A stretch of 64,000 nucleotides of DNA, from the NCBI GenBank assembly GCA_947090765.1, contig OX352322.1:6565001-6629000 (forward strand), written 5' to 3'. The position numbers and the translations under genes were made by a program. Positions 17,753-26,359 of the stretch are shown here, piece after piece. Origin of the DNA: Pseudomonas sp. MM223. GTDB lineage: Bacteria > Pseudomonadota > Gammaproteobacteria > Pseudomonadales > Pseudomonadaceae. The notes below the pieces were generated by a model. That model did no database searches, was not told the origin of the DNA, and was given only the letters and a program-made list of their open reading frames with translations. Each line of letters starts with the position of its first letter. The first letter of the stretch is position 1.

Positions 17753-19351
17753 ATGAGCACTTCCCCTTCAGGCGCCTGGAGCCCGTTGCGCAATACCACC
17801 TTTCGCATGCTGTGGATCGCCACCATTGCCTCCAACATCGGCACCTGGATGCACGAGGTGGGCGCCGGCTGGCTGATGACCACGTTGTCGGCCAACCCGC
17901 TGCACGTGGCGCTGATCCAGGTGGCCGGCTCGCTGCCGATGTTCTTCCTTGCCCTGCCCGCCGGCGCGGCGGCGGACATCGTCGACAAACGTCGCTACCT
18001 GTTGCTGGTACAACTGTGGATGTCTTCGGTTGCCGTGGTATTGGCGGCCCTGACCCTGCTCGGGCTGATGAACGTCACCTTGCTGCTGGTGCTGACCCTG
18101 GCGCTGGGCATCGGCACAGCGCTGATGATGCCGGCCTGGAGCGCGCTGACTCCGGAGCTGGTGGGCAAGGAAGACCTGGCCAATGCCGTGGCTATCTCCA
18201 GCGTCGGCATCAACGTGTCGCGCGCCATAGGCCCGGCCTTGGCGGGTGTGGTGGTGAGCCTGGTCGGCCCGTGGCTGACTTTTGCACTGAATGCCGCCTC
18301 GTTCGCCGGGGTGATCCTGGTGCTGTTCCTGTGGAAGCGTGAAGTGAAGGAACCGCTGCTGCCGGCTGAACGGTTTGTCGGTGCCATGCGTACCGGGCTG
18401 CGTTTCGCACGCAGTGCCAAACCCTTGCAGGCCGTGCTGTTGCGGGCCGTGGCGTTTTTCTTCTGCGCCAGCGCTGGTACCTCGCTGCTGCCCTTGATCG
18501 TGCGCGGCGAAATGCACGGCAGCGCCGCCGATTTTGGCCTGCTGCTGGCGGCCATCGGCATCGGTGCCGTGGCCGGCGCCACCCTGCTGCCACGCCTGCG
18601 CGAACGCATCAGCCGCGACCGCCTGGTGCTGCTCGCCAGCCTGTTGTACGCGCTGTTCCTGCTGGCGCTGGCGCTGGTGCGCAACTTCTATGCACTGCTG
18701 CCGGCGATGCTGCTCAGCGGCGCGGCGTGGATCGCGGTGCTGTCCAACCTGCAAGTGGCGGCACAAACCTCGGTCCCGGCCTGGGTGCGGGCGCGGGCCT
18801 TGTCGGTGTACATCCTGATCTTCTTCGGCGCCATGGCTTGTGGCGGGTTGCTGTGGGGCACGCTGGCCAGCCATGCATCGATCACCCTGAGCTTGCTGCT
18901 GGCTGCAGGTGGCCTGGCGCTGGGTACGTTGCTGACCTGCAAGGTGACCCTGCCAGAAACCGAAGCCGAGGAGCCGACACCGTCGCTGCACTGGCCGGTG
19001 CCGGTATTGAGCGATGACACGGACAAGGAAAGCGGGCCGGTGATGGTTACCGTGGAATACCACATCGCGCCGGCCAAGGCCGAGGCGTTCCAGCAGGCGG
19101 CGCGGGAGTTGGAGGCGATGCGCAAGCGCAATGGGGCGTTGTCCTGGGGGCTGATGCGCGACAGTGCTGACCCAGCGTTGTGGCTGGAGTTTTTCTTCGA
19201 GGAGTCGTGGCTGGAGCATTTGAGGCATCACCATCGGGTGACCCGGGGTGAGCTGAAGATCGAGGCGCGGGTGCGGATGCTGCAGACTGAAGGGGTTGAG
19301 GTGAGAATTCGGCATCTGTTGGCCGGTGGGGAGCACAAGGCTCACCACTGA
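17753..19351 (+). CDS. MFS transporter with C-terminal ABM-like domain
   Basis: A 532-residue protein. Residues ~1-410 form a major-facilitator transporter of the EntS/MFS_3 type (FRMLWIATIASNIGTWMHEV, then GIGTALMMPAWSALTPELV). Residues ~430-530 are a soluble tail (VMVTVEYHIAPAKAEAFQQA ... RNGALSWGLMRD ... ALWLEFFFEESWLEHLRHH) that resembles the small ABM/dimeric ferredoxin-like fold. Such tails are known in this MFS subgroup, but their function is not clear. It starts one base after the porin stop. Together porin and MFS suggest passage of a small organic compound across both membranes, in or out. Confidence 0.85.
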   Translation: MSTSPSGAWSPLRNTTFRMLWIATIASNIGTWMHEVGAGWLMTTLSANPLHVALIQVAGSLPMFFLALPAGAAADIVDKRRYLLLVQLWMSSVAVVLAALTLLGLMNVTLLLVLTLALGIGTALMMPAWSALTPELVGKEDLANAVAISSVGINVSRAIGPALAGVVVSLVGPWLTFALNAASFAGVILVLFLWKREVKEPLLPAERFVGAMRTGLRFARSAKPLQAVLLRAVAFFFCASAGTSLLPLIVRGEMHGSAADFGLLLAAIGIGAVAGATLLPRLRERISRDRLVLLASLLYALFLLALALVRNFYALLPAMLLSGAAWIAVLSNLQVAAQTSVPAWVRARALSVYILIFFGAMACGGLLWGTLASHASITLSLLLAAGGLALGTLLTCKVTLPETEAEEPTPSLHWPVPVLSDDTDKESGPVMVTVEYHIAPAKAEAFQQAARELEAMRKRNGALSWGLMRDSADPALWLEFFFEESWLEHLRHHHRVTRGELKIEARVRMLQTEGVEVRIRHLLAGGEHKAHH

Positions 19352-19375
19352 TATAGCAGCCCTGGCACTGCCCAT

Positions 19376-19494
19376 TGTAGGAGCGGCCTTGTGCCGCGAA
19401 AGGGCCGCAAAGCGGTCCCAGCAATTCATGCGGCGAAGCTGAGATCCGGGGGGCGCTGCGCACCCCTTTCGCGGCACAAGGCCGCTCCTACAGG
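19376..19494. repeat. AGGAGCGGCC-type paired repeat, ~118-bp unit (copy a)
   Basis: Two inverted TAGGAGCGGCCTTGTGCCGC arms enclose a loop with AATTCATGCGGCG and a GGGGCGCTGCGCACCCC palindrome. The entire unit, loop included, is almost identical to the one at 24791-24907, so this is a duplicated unit and not just two chance repeats. Confidence 0.88.
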
Positions 19495-19518
19495 GGTTGC
19501 GCAATCCTGAAAGATAAA

Positions 19519-19548
19519 AGAAAGGGACCAAACACAGGTCCCTTTCTC
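19519..19548. terminator. Bidirectional terminator
   Basis: GAAAGGGACC and GGTCCCTTTC form a 10-bp stem with loop AAACACA, between the converging MFS gene and amidohydrolase gene. Confidence 0.7.
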
Positions 19549-19561
19549 GAATCAGCTCAGC

Positions 19562-21544
19562 TTAGAAAGCAAAGCAGGAACAACCCAGCGCCCCCCAGAA
19601 ACCCTGGAAGTCATTGACCGGCACACTCGATTTACGCGCTTTGTCATGACTGTGCGCATGTACCCCGCACGGCCCCGAGCACTGATGCACGGCTGCCGCC
19701 AACGACGGCGTACCCACGCGCCAGTGCCCTGGCACCTTGGCCACCGGCGACCACTCTGGCAGCACCGGCACCTGCGGCGGGCCAAGCCTGTCGAACTCGC
19801 CAGCGCCGTACACCACCTTGCCGTCGACAATCGTCAGCACCGACTCGATGCCCTTGATCGCCTCTTCATCAACGCTGAAGAAGTCCAGCGACAGCGCCGC
19901 CAGGTCGGCCAGTTGGCCCACCTTGATCTGGCCCTTCTTGCCCTGCTCACTGGAGAACCAGGCGCTGCCCTGGGTGAACAGTTGTAATGCGGTGTCGCGG
20001 TCCAGGCCTTCCGGGTACAGCTCCATGCCGCCAACGGTCTTGCCGCTGACCAGCCAGTACAGCGAGGTCCACGGGTTGTAGCTGGACACACGGGTGGCAT
20101 CGGTACCGGCGCCCACCGGCACGCCCATGTCGAGCATGCGCTTGATGGGCGGGGTTTGCTCGGCAGCCTTGGCGCCGTAGCGGTCGACAAAATACTCGCC
20201 CTGGAAGGCCATGCGGTCCTGAACAGCAATACCGCCGCCCAGTGCGCGCACGCGCTCGATGTTCTGCGGGGTGATGGTTTCGGCGTGGTCGAAGAACCAT
20301 GGCAAGCCGTTGAACGGGATGTCGCGGTTGACCTTCTCGAACACGTCGAGCATCCGCGTGATCGATTCGTTGTAGGTGGCGTGCAGGCGGAACGGCCAGC
20401 GTTGCTCGACCAGGTGGCGCACCACCGGTTCCAGCTCTTCTTCCATGGTCTGCGGCAGGTCCGGGCGCGGTTCGAGGAAGTCCTCGAAGTCGGCGGCAGA
20501 GAACACCAGCATTTCGCCGGCGCCGTTATGGCGCAGGAAGTCGGTGCCGCTGTGCAGCTTGACGCTGGAGGTCCACTTCTTGAAGTCGTCCAGCTCTTCC
20601 TTGGGTTTCTGGGTGAACAGGTTGTAGGCGATGCGCACGGTCAGCTGGTTGTTGTCAGCCAGCTCCTGGATCACCGAGTAGTCGTCGGGGAAGTTCTGGT
20701 AACCGCCGCCGGCGTCGATGGCACTGGTCAGGCCCAGGCGGTTCAGCTCACGCATGAACTGGCGGGTGGAGTTGACCTGGTATTCCAACGGCAGCTTCGG
20801 CCCTTTGGCCAGGGTGGCGTAGAGGATCATCGCGTTCGGGCGAGCGATCAGCATGCCGGTCGGGTTGCCGAACTTGTCGCGCTGAATTTCGCCACCCGGC
20901 GGGTTCGGGGTGCTCTTGTCGTAGCCGACAGCCTTGAGCGCGGCGCGGTTGAGTAGCGCGCGGTCATACAGGTGCAACAGGAACACCGGGGTGTCGGGCG
21001 CGGCCTGGTTGATTTCTTCCAGGGTGGGCATGCGTTTTTCGGCAAACTGGAACTCGTTCCAGCCACCCACCACACGTACCCACTGCGGGGTGGGCGTGCG
21101 CGCAGCCTGGTCCTTGAGCATGCGCAGGGCATCGGCCACCGACGGCACACCTTCCCAGCGCAGCTCCAGGTTGTAGTTCAGGCCGCCGCGGATCAGGTGC
21201 AGGTGCGAGTCGTTCAGGCCGGGAATGACCGTGCGCTGCTTGAGGTCGATGATCTGCGTGGTGGCGCCCTTGTGGGCCATGGCCTCGGCGTCGTTGCCCA
21301 CGGCGATGAAACGGCCGTCCTTGATGGCGACGGCAGTCGCGGTGGGCTTTTCGCGGTCAACGGTGTGCAGTTTGCCGTTGAACAGAATCAGGTCGGCGGT
21401 CATGGAACCTCCTTGGGTGGATGCGTGAGCGGAACCGGCTTGGCCGGTGAAAGGCAATGCGGACCAGAGCGCGCCGGCAGCACCGAGCACGGTGCTGGTG
21501 GCGAGGAACTGGCGACGGGTCTTGTCGTTGCGGTCCTGGGACAT
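19562..21544 (-). CDS. Tat-exported YtcJ-like amidohydrolase
   Basis: A 660-residue metal-dependent hydrolase of the amidohydrolase superfamily (YtcJ/DUF6282-like branch). Residues ~9-41 form a twin-arginine signal (RRQFLATSTVLGAAG ... SAHA), so the enzyme is probably exported folded to the periplasm. Metal ligands are visible in VIPGLNDSHLHLIRGG, in FRLHATYNES and WFFDHAETITPQN, and in VPVGAGTDATR. The ATG at 21544 is chosen because it gives the complete Tat signal; upstream codons do not. The Cys-rich C-terminus (...GCSCFAF) is unusual. It is the last gene of a likely operon ycaC3-abm-amidohydrolase. Substrate unknown. Confidence 0.85.
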   Translation of the reverse strand: MSQDRNDKTRRQFLATSTVLGAAGALWSALPFTGQAGSAHASTQGGSMTADLILFNGKLHTVDREKPTATAVAIKDGRFIAVGNDAEAMAHKGATTQIIDLKQRTVIPGLNDSHLHLIRGGLNYNLELRWEGVPSVADALRMLKDQAARTPTPQWVRVVGGWNEFQFAEKRMPTLEEINQAAPDTPVFLLHLYDRALLNRAALKAVGYDKSTPNPPGGEIQRDKFGNPTGMLIARPNAMILYATLAKGPKLPLEYQVNSTRQFMRELNRLGLTSAIDAGGGYQNFPDDYSVIQELADNNQLTVRIAYNLFTQKPKEELDDFKKWTSSVKLHSGTDFLRHNGAGEMLVFSAADFEDFLEPRPDLPQTMEEELEPVVRHLVEQRWPFRLHATYNESITRMLDVFEKVNRDIPFNGLPWFFDHAETITPQNIERVRALGGGIAVQDRMAFQGEYFVDRYGAKAAEQTPPIKRMLDMGVPVGAGTDATRVSSYNPWTSLYWLVSGKTVGGMELYPEGLDRDTALQLFTQGSAWFSSEQGKKGQIKVGQLADLAALSLDFFSVDEEAIKGIESVLTIVDGKVVYGAGEFDRLGPPQVPVLPEWSPVAKVPGHWRVGTPSLAAAVHQCSGPCGVHAHSHDKARKSSVPVNDFQGFWGALGCSCFAF

Positions 21545-21651
21545 GGTGTTCTCCGTCTGGGTGCGGCGGCGGCAGGCGCAACTGCGGAGCATGCCGGTTA
21601 GTGCTGGGCCAAGGCTTGGATGGATGTGCGGTGAACTGTAGACGGCGTGGC

Positions 21652-22218
21652 TCAGCCGCGCAGCCAGTTGGCGCAGCGGCGGGTTACCCAAGGCATGATG
21701 TAGAACACCACGGGCAGGATGACGAACAGGTTGACGATCAAGTTGCCGGTAATCGGGCCGCCCAACTGCGGGAAGTGTGCAAACAACGGTGCCAGCAGTT
21801 GCGGAATGACCATGGTCATCGGGCAGATCACCAGGTAGGTCAGCAGCGCCTGCTTCCAGCGCGGCGGCTGCGCCGCCGTGGTGCTCGGCGGGGTGAACCA
21901 GAACTCTGGGTCATCGTGCACCTGAGTGTGGTCACCACCTTCGAGCAGTGGCAGTACTTCATTGACCAACGCCTGGCGCTCACCCGAGTTGACCCAGGCC
22001 TGCAGCAGGCTGGCATCGGCAAAGCGCACTACGGTGGTGAAGTGCAGCCCACCGTCGTCAGGGCGAATGACGTTGACGTCCAGGTGCCCTGGCTGGCGGC
22101 GCGCGGTGCTCACCGTGCGCTTGAGCCATGCTTCGTAGGTAGCCAGCGATGCGGCGCGCACCTTGTGCTGGATAACCAGGGTCACCACGTTGCGGTTGTC
22201 TTGGAGTGCGGTGTTCAT
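21652..22218 (-). CDS. ABM-domain protein with C-terminal membrane helices
   Basis: A 188-residue protein. Residues ~8-105 form an antibiotic-biosynthesis-monooxygenase-type domain (VTLVIQHKVRAASLATYEAW, then PGHLDVNVIRPDDG and FTTVVRFADASLLQAW). After a linker come two hydrophobic segments (~132-155 and ~163-182: LTYLVICPMTMVIPQLLAPL and LIVNLFVILPVVFYIMPW) that would anchor it in the inner membrane. This ABM plus two-helix architecture is common in proteobacteria but has no assigned reaction. The ATG at 22218 was chosen over one ten codons upstream because it starts just after GGAACGCCG. It lies between ycaC3 and the amidohydrolase on the same strand. Confidence 0.8.
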   Translation of the reverse strand: MNTALQDNRNVVTLVIQHKVRAASLATYEAWLKRTVSTARRQPGHLDVNVIRPDDGGLHFTTVVRFADASLLQAWVNSGERQALVNEVLPLLEGGDHTQVHDDPEFWFTPPSTTAAQPPRWKQALLTYLVICPMTMVIPQLLAPLFAHFPQLGGPITGNLIVNLFVILPVVFYIMPWVTRRCANWLRG

Positions 22219-22335
22219 CGGCGTTCCTTGGGATGAGCTTGCCCGCATCCACTGTGCAACGGTGAACGGGCGGAGGATTGGATGGGTGTGCTGCCCTTGG
22301 CGGGCACCGACTGGCGGTGCCCGGGGCGGGTTGGC

Positions 22336-22966
22336 TTACTTGCCGGCGTTGAAGGCGTTGTAGCTGGTCATCAGGTTGCGGTAGTCCGGGATGTGGTTGG
22401 AGCACAGCGCGGCCAGGCCTTCGATGTCGTTGCGCCAGTCGCGGTGCAGGCTCACAGGCCACGCCGAACCAGGTCATCAGCTGCGCGCCGGCCTGGCTCA
22501 TGCGGTTGTGGGCGGCGTCGCGGGTCATGGCGTTGAAGGTGCCGGAAGCATCGGTCACCACGAACACATCGAACTCTTCTTCCAGGGCCGCCAGGGCCGG
22601 GAAGGCAACGCACACTTCAGTCACAACGCCGGCGATGATCAGCTGCTTCTTGCCGGTGGCCTTCACGGCCTTGACGAAGTCTTCGTTGTCCCAGGCGTTG
22701 ATCTGGCCAGGGCGGGCGATGTACGGGGCATCCGGGAACAGGGCTTTCAGCTCGGGTACCAGCGGGCCGTTGGGGCCTTGCTCGAAGCTGGTGGTGAGGA
22801 TGGTCGGCAGGTTGAAGAACTTGGCCAGGTCGGCCAGGGCCAGCACGTTGTTCTTGAACGCGTCCGGCTCGATGTCGCGGACCAGGGACAGCAGGCCAGC
22901 CTGGTGGTCGACCAGCAGTACGGCGGCGTCGTCTTTGTTCAGGCGGTTGTATTTGAAGTTGGTCAT
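22336..22966 (-). pseudogene. ycaC: YcaC-type hydrolase (copy 3), single-base frameshift
   Basis: Near-identical to ycaC copy 2 through residue ~172 (same Asp, GPNGPLVPEL and VCVAFP motifs). Then an extra G at ~22449 (GTGCAGGCTCAC instead of GTGCAGCTCAC in both paralogues) shifts the frame in VACELHRDWRND. Removing it restores a 209-residue protein ending at 22336, exactly the length of copy 2. Without repair the frame reads on for another ~130 residues of nonsense and overlaps the ABM gene. The two intact paralogues in this same window show directly what the original sequence was. It is first in a likely operon with the ABM and amidohydrolase genes. Confidence 0.88.
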
Positions 22967-23105
22967 GGGGGTAGCTCCTAAGGGTTTTGATGTTCAGTAA
23001 GTTGGGTGTTTCGCGTTGATGGGAGAAGATTAAAACCATCACCTTTGGAGCGGTAGATAGTGGTTTTTGGCTTTAGCGTTCTGTTTTAGGCACGATAGAT
23101 TGGCT
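22967..23105. promoter_or_regulatory. Duplicated LysR/ycaC control region without its LysR gene
   Basis: The block upstream of ycaC3 repeats the one upstream of ycaC2: GCTCCTAAGGGTT, GTGTTTCGCGTTGATGGG, AGATTAAAA, CATCACCTTT, TAGCGTTC, and an ACGAT followed by the TTG where the LysR start would lie. Beyond that TTG the similarity stops, so the LysR gene has been lost or was never copied. The rest of the gap to 23333 holds only a repeat pair. Confidence 0.65.
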
Positions 23106-23116
23106 CTAGATTTGCT

Positions 23117-23258
23117 GGCCCTATCGCCGGCAAGCCAGCTCCCACAGGTACCGCGCTGGATTTGAACCTTGTGTAATTTCTGCAGAGCAAGATGTACTGC
23201 ACTGATCTGAAATCTTGTGCGATCCCTGTGGGAGCTGGCTTGCCGGCGATGGGGCCAG
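23117..23258. repeat. Inverted pair of TGGGAGCTGGCTTGCCGGCG-type repeats, long loop
   Basis: Arms at 23117-23153 and 23223-23258 enclose an unusually long loop of ~70 bases before the MscS-type gene. Confidence 0.85.
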
Positions 23259-23333
23259 CACAGGCTGCCATTGCCTGCCCGGCAAACCTGCTCTATTACT
23301 ACCCACAGCCCTCCCCTCACCCCCGAGACCACC

Positions 23334-24761
23334 ATGCTGGCGTTCATCCAGTCGTCCCCGTTGTTGCTCGGTACTACGCTGATTCTGCTGGACCTCATAC
23401 TCTGGCAAGTTATCCCCATGCAGCGCCGCGCCTGGCGCATCGGCACACGCCTGGTGATATTCCTGCTGTTCAGCTCGGTGCTGGTGGCCGCCGGCATGAG
23501 CCCGCTGCAACCGCCGCCCTGGCCTGACGATGTCTCGCGCAACCTGATGGCCACGGTATTGGCCATTGGCTGGTGGCTGTTTGGCGCACGCACGGTCACG
23601 GTAGTGTTCGGCCTGCTGCTGGTCGCCCGTGGCAGCCATGGCGGGCGATTGTTGCAGGATGTGCTGGGAGCGCTGATCTTCCTGGCCGCCGTGGTGGCTG
23701 CCGCGGGCTATGTAATGCAACTGCCGGTGAAAGGCCTGTTGGCCACCTCTGGCGTGATGGCCATCGTCATCGGCCTGGCGTTGCAGAGCACCCTGGCCGA
23801 TGTGTTCAGTGGCATCGTGCTGAACACCACGCGGCCCTATCAGATTGGCGATTCAATCTCCATCGACGGCACCGAAGGCAAGGTGCTGGACATCGACTGG
23901 CGCGCCACGCGCCTGCTGACCGGTACCGGCAGCCTGGCGGTGATCCCCAACTCGGTGGCGGCCAAGGCCCGGCTGCTCAACCACAGCCGCCCGGCCGATG
24001 TGCATGGGGTGTCGATCAGCGTGGTGGTGCCGGCCAAGGTGCGGCCCAAGCGGGTGTTCGATGCGCTTGAAAAGGCCTTGCAGGGCGTCAGTGCCATTCT
24101 TGACACGCCAAAACCGAAAGTGACGGTGAAGGCCTCGACGCTGGAGTCGGTGGAGTACGAGGCCAGCGGCTTTGTGGCCGATGCGGGCGCCAAGGGCGAT
24201 GCGCGCAACCAGCTGTTCGACCTTGCCCACCGGCACCTGGAGGCGAGCGGGGTGATGTGGAACGTGGACCTGGCCCTGCCGCCGCGCAGCCGCCAACGTG
24301 AGGTGCTGGACGAAGTGCGGGTGTTCCGTTCGCTAAGCGATGAAGAACGCGATGCGCTAAGCCAGCGTATGACGGCGGTGGAGTACCTGGCGGACCAGGT
24401 GATACTGGGCGTGGGCGAACATTCCGAGCACCTGCTGGTGATTGGCAGCGGGGTGGTGTCGGCGTCGGTGCGCGATGGCGACAAGCGGATCGAGGCCGGG
24501 CGCATGGGGCCGGGTGAGGTGCTGGGGATAGAGGGGATTATTGACGAAGAGGATTCGCTGGCCGAATTCCGCACACTGACCAGCTGCGTGCTGTACCGGA
24601 TCGACAAGGAACAGGTAAAGAGCTGTTTGCAGCAGCGAGGGGAGGTGCAGACGGCGCTGAGCAAGCTGCAGCGGTTCCGGCATCAGAGCCGGGAGTCGCT
24701 GTTGCTGCAGAAGCCGGCTTTGATCAAGAAGGGCGGCTTTCTTAGCTGGTTGCACAAGTAA
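23334..24761 (+). CDS. MscS-type channel with cyclic-nucleotide-binding-like domain
   Basis: A 475-residue membrane protein. About four N-terminal helices (residues ~5-150) lead into the MscS pore and beta domain (LLATSGVMAIVIGLALQSTL, then DVFSGIVLNTTRPYQIGDSI). After the cytoplasmic vestibule, residues ~325-450 form a cNMP-binding-like fold (VFRSLSDEERDALSQRM, VGEHSEHLLVIGSGVVSASV, MGPGEVLGIEGIIDEEDSL). The typical phosphate-binding Arg of a true cAMP site is not evident, so ligand binding is uncertain. The ATG at 23334 is preferred over an upstream ATG in the repeat. The fusion suggests gating by an intracellular signal in addition to tension. Confidence 0.85.
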   Translation: MLAFIQSSPLLLGTTLILLDLILWQVIPMQRRAWRIGTRLVIFLLFSSVLVAAGMSPLQPPPWPDDVSRNLMATVLAIGWWLFGARTVTVVFGLLLVARGSHGGRLLQDVLGALIFLAAVVAAAGYVMQLPVKGLLATSGVMAIVIGLALQSTLADVFSGIVLNTTRPYQIGDSISIDGTEGKVLDIDWRATRLLTGTGSLAVIPNSVAAKARLLNHSRPADVHGVSISVVVPAKVRPKRVFDALEKALQGVSAILDTPKPKVTVKASTLESVEYEASGFVADAGAKGDARNQLFDLAHRHLEASGVMWNVDLALPPRSRQREVLDEVRVFRSLSDEERDALSQRMTAVEYLADQVILGVGEHSEHLLVIGSGVVSASVRDGDKRIEAGRMGPGEVLGIEGIIDEEDSLAEFRTLTSCVLYRIDKEQVKSCLQQRGEVQTALSKLQRFRHQSRESLLLQKPALIKKGGFLSWLHK

Positions 24762-24790
24762 GCCTGTGCCTATCGGCCCGGCGCGCGCCA

Positions 24791-24907
24791 TGTAGGAGCG
24801 GCCTTGTGCCGCGAAAGGGCCGCAAAGCGGCCCCAGCAATTCATGCGGCGCAGCTGAGATCCTGGGGGCGCTGCGCACCCCTTTCGCGGCACAAGGCCGC
24901 TCCTACA
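24791..24907. repeat. AGGAGCGGCC-type paired repeat, ~117-bp unit (copy b)
   Basis: Almost identical to the unit at 19376-19494, loop included, and in the same orientation. The two copies bracket the amidohydrolase, abm, ycaC3 and MscS-type genes. Confidence 0.88.
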
Positions 24908-24922
24908 AAAGCAGTGCAGGTC

Positions 24923-26209
24923 TTACAGGACAACTCTGAGACACTGCCCCGCGTGATACAGCGAGAAGCCGGACTCGTAGAACGCGGTGCGCAGCGAAGG
25001 CGCGCTCACACCGTTCATCGGCGAGAACGGAATCGGCAGGCTGTCCGCCTCACCCTTCAGCAGGAACTCGGCAAACGCCCGGCCGATCACGGTGCCGGTG
25101 GTATTACCCCGCCCGTTGTACCCGGTCACTGCCACCAGCCCCGGCGCCGGCTCGAACAGGCGCATCAGGTGGTCGGGGGTGAAGTCGATGCAGCCGGTCC
25201 AGTGCATTTCCCACTCGACCTTGCCCAGCTCCGGGTAGTAGTGGCTCTGGATACGGTCGGCCCAGCTGCGCACAAACCACGCCGGCTTGTTGTCGACCCG
25301 ACCGAGGCTGCCGAGCAGCAGGCGGCCCTGGTCGTCGCGGCGGATGCTGCTGAGCACGGTGCGGGTGTCCCACGAGCCTTGGCCATGTGGCAGCACCTTG
25401 TCGGCTGCGGCGCCCTGCAGCGGCTTGGACGCTACCTGGTAGTAGTAACCACGGAAGAACTGCTTCTGCAGGTTGCTCCAGTCGCCTTCGGTGTAGGCGC
25501 CCGTGGAAATCACCACCTTGTCGGCGCGCACCGAGCCACGCGCAGTCTTCACCCGCCAGGCATCGCCGTCACGCTCCAGGCCTTCGACCGAAGACTGCTG
25601 GAACAGCTTGCCGCCCAGGCGTGCCACCGCAGCGGCCAGGCCCTGGGTGTAGCCCATGGGGTTGATGGTGCCAGCGCGGCGGTCGAGCAGCGCGGCGGAA
25701 ATCTTGTTGGTACCGCAGTATTCCTGGCACTGGGCGCCGGTCAGCAGTTCCACGTCGGCACCGCGGCGGCGCCATTGTTCGTGGCGGGCTTCGAGGTCAG
25801 CGATGCCGGTGGCGTTGTGCGCCATGTGCAGCGTGCCTTTGTGCTGGGCCTGGCAATCGATGCCGAGGCGCTCGATCATGGCGAACACTTCACCAGGGGC
25901 TTCGCCGAGCACCTTGTTCAGGCGGCTGCCCTGCTTCTGGCCGAGGGTGGCCTCGACGTCGTCGGGGCGGATCCAGGTGCCGGCGTTGACCAGGCCGACG
26001 TTGCGCCCAGAGCCGCCGTGGCCGATCTTCCAGGCCTCCAGCAGGATCACCGACTTGCCCTGTTCGAGCAGGTGGATGGCCGCCGACAGGCCGGTAATGC
26101 CGCCGCCGATCACACAGACATCGGCCTTGTGCTCACCGGCCAGGGCCTGGGCGGCAACGGTCGGTTTGCTGACGAATTCCCACAAGCATTCTTGACGCAG
26201 TTCGGACAT
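24923..26209 (-). CDS. amaA: L-pipecolate oxidase AmaA (FAD-dependent)
   Basis: A 428-residue FAD-dependent amine oxidase of the DAO family. In P. putida AmaA oxidises L-pipecolate to 1-piperideine-6-carboxylate in D-lysine catabolism. The N-terminal Rossmann motif is ADVCVIGGGITGLSAAIHL; later blocks are GRNVGLVNAGTW, KVVISTGAYTEGDW and VAVTGYNGRGNTTGTVIGRA. I prefer the ATG at 26209 (MSELRQECLWEF), which has a GGAG site, over one five codons upstream. It lies downstream of amaB on the same strand, separated by a palindromic repeat pair. Assignment rests on the sequence and on its pairing with amaB and hglS. Confidence 0.88.
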   Translation of the reverse strand: MSELRQECLWEFVSKPTVAAQALAGEHKADVCVIGGGITGLSAAIHLLEQGKSVILLEAWKIGHGGSGRNVGLVNAGTWIRPDDVEATLGQKQGSRLNKVLGEAPGEVFAMIERLGIDCQAQHKGTLHMAHNATGIADLEARHEQWRRRGADVELLTGAQCQEYCGTNKISAALLDRRAGTINPMGYTQGLAAAVARLGGKLFQQSSVEGLERDGDAWRVKTARGSVRADKVVISTGAYTEGDWSNLQKQFFRGYYYQVASKPLQGAAADKVLPHGQGSWDTRTVLSSIRRDDQGRLLLGSLGRVDNKPAWFVRSWADRIQSHYYPELGKVEWEMHWTGCIDFTPDHLMRLFEPAPGLVAVTGYNGRGNTTGTVIGRAFAEFLLKGEADSLPIPFSPMNGVSAPSLRTAFYESGFSLYHAGQCLRVVL

Positions 26210-26236
26210 GGCCGGCTCCAGCAATTTGTTCTTGTT

Positions 26237-26341
26237 GGGGCTGCTTTGCAGCCCATTCGCGGCACAAGGCCGCTCCTACAGGAGATCGCGATGCCTGTGT
26301 AGGAGCGGCCTTGTGCCGCGAACCGGGGGCTATGCCCCCGG
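26237..26341. repeat. Inverted pair of AGGAGCGGCC-type repeats
   Basis: Two facing copies (26237-26281 and 26298-26341) between amaA and amaB. The second ends in a GGGGGCTATGCCCCC hairpin. It may affect transcript stability or stop between the two genes. Confidence 0.85.
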
Positions 26342-26359
26342 CCATGCAGCATCAATACA

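Noticed and set aside
17768..19531. A 587-codon open frame antisense to the MFS gene
   Set aside because: Composition (very high Gln, His, Arg) and lack of any domain mark it as a shadow of the transporter.
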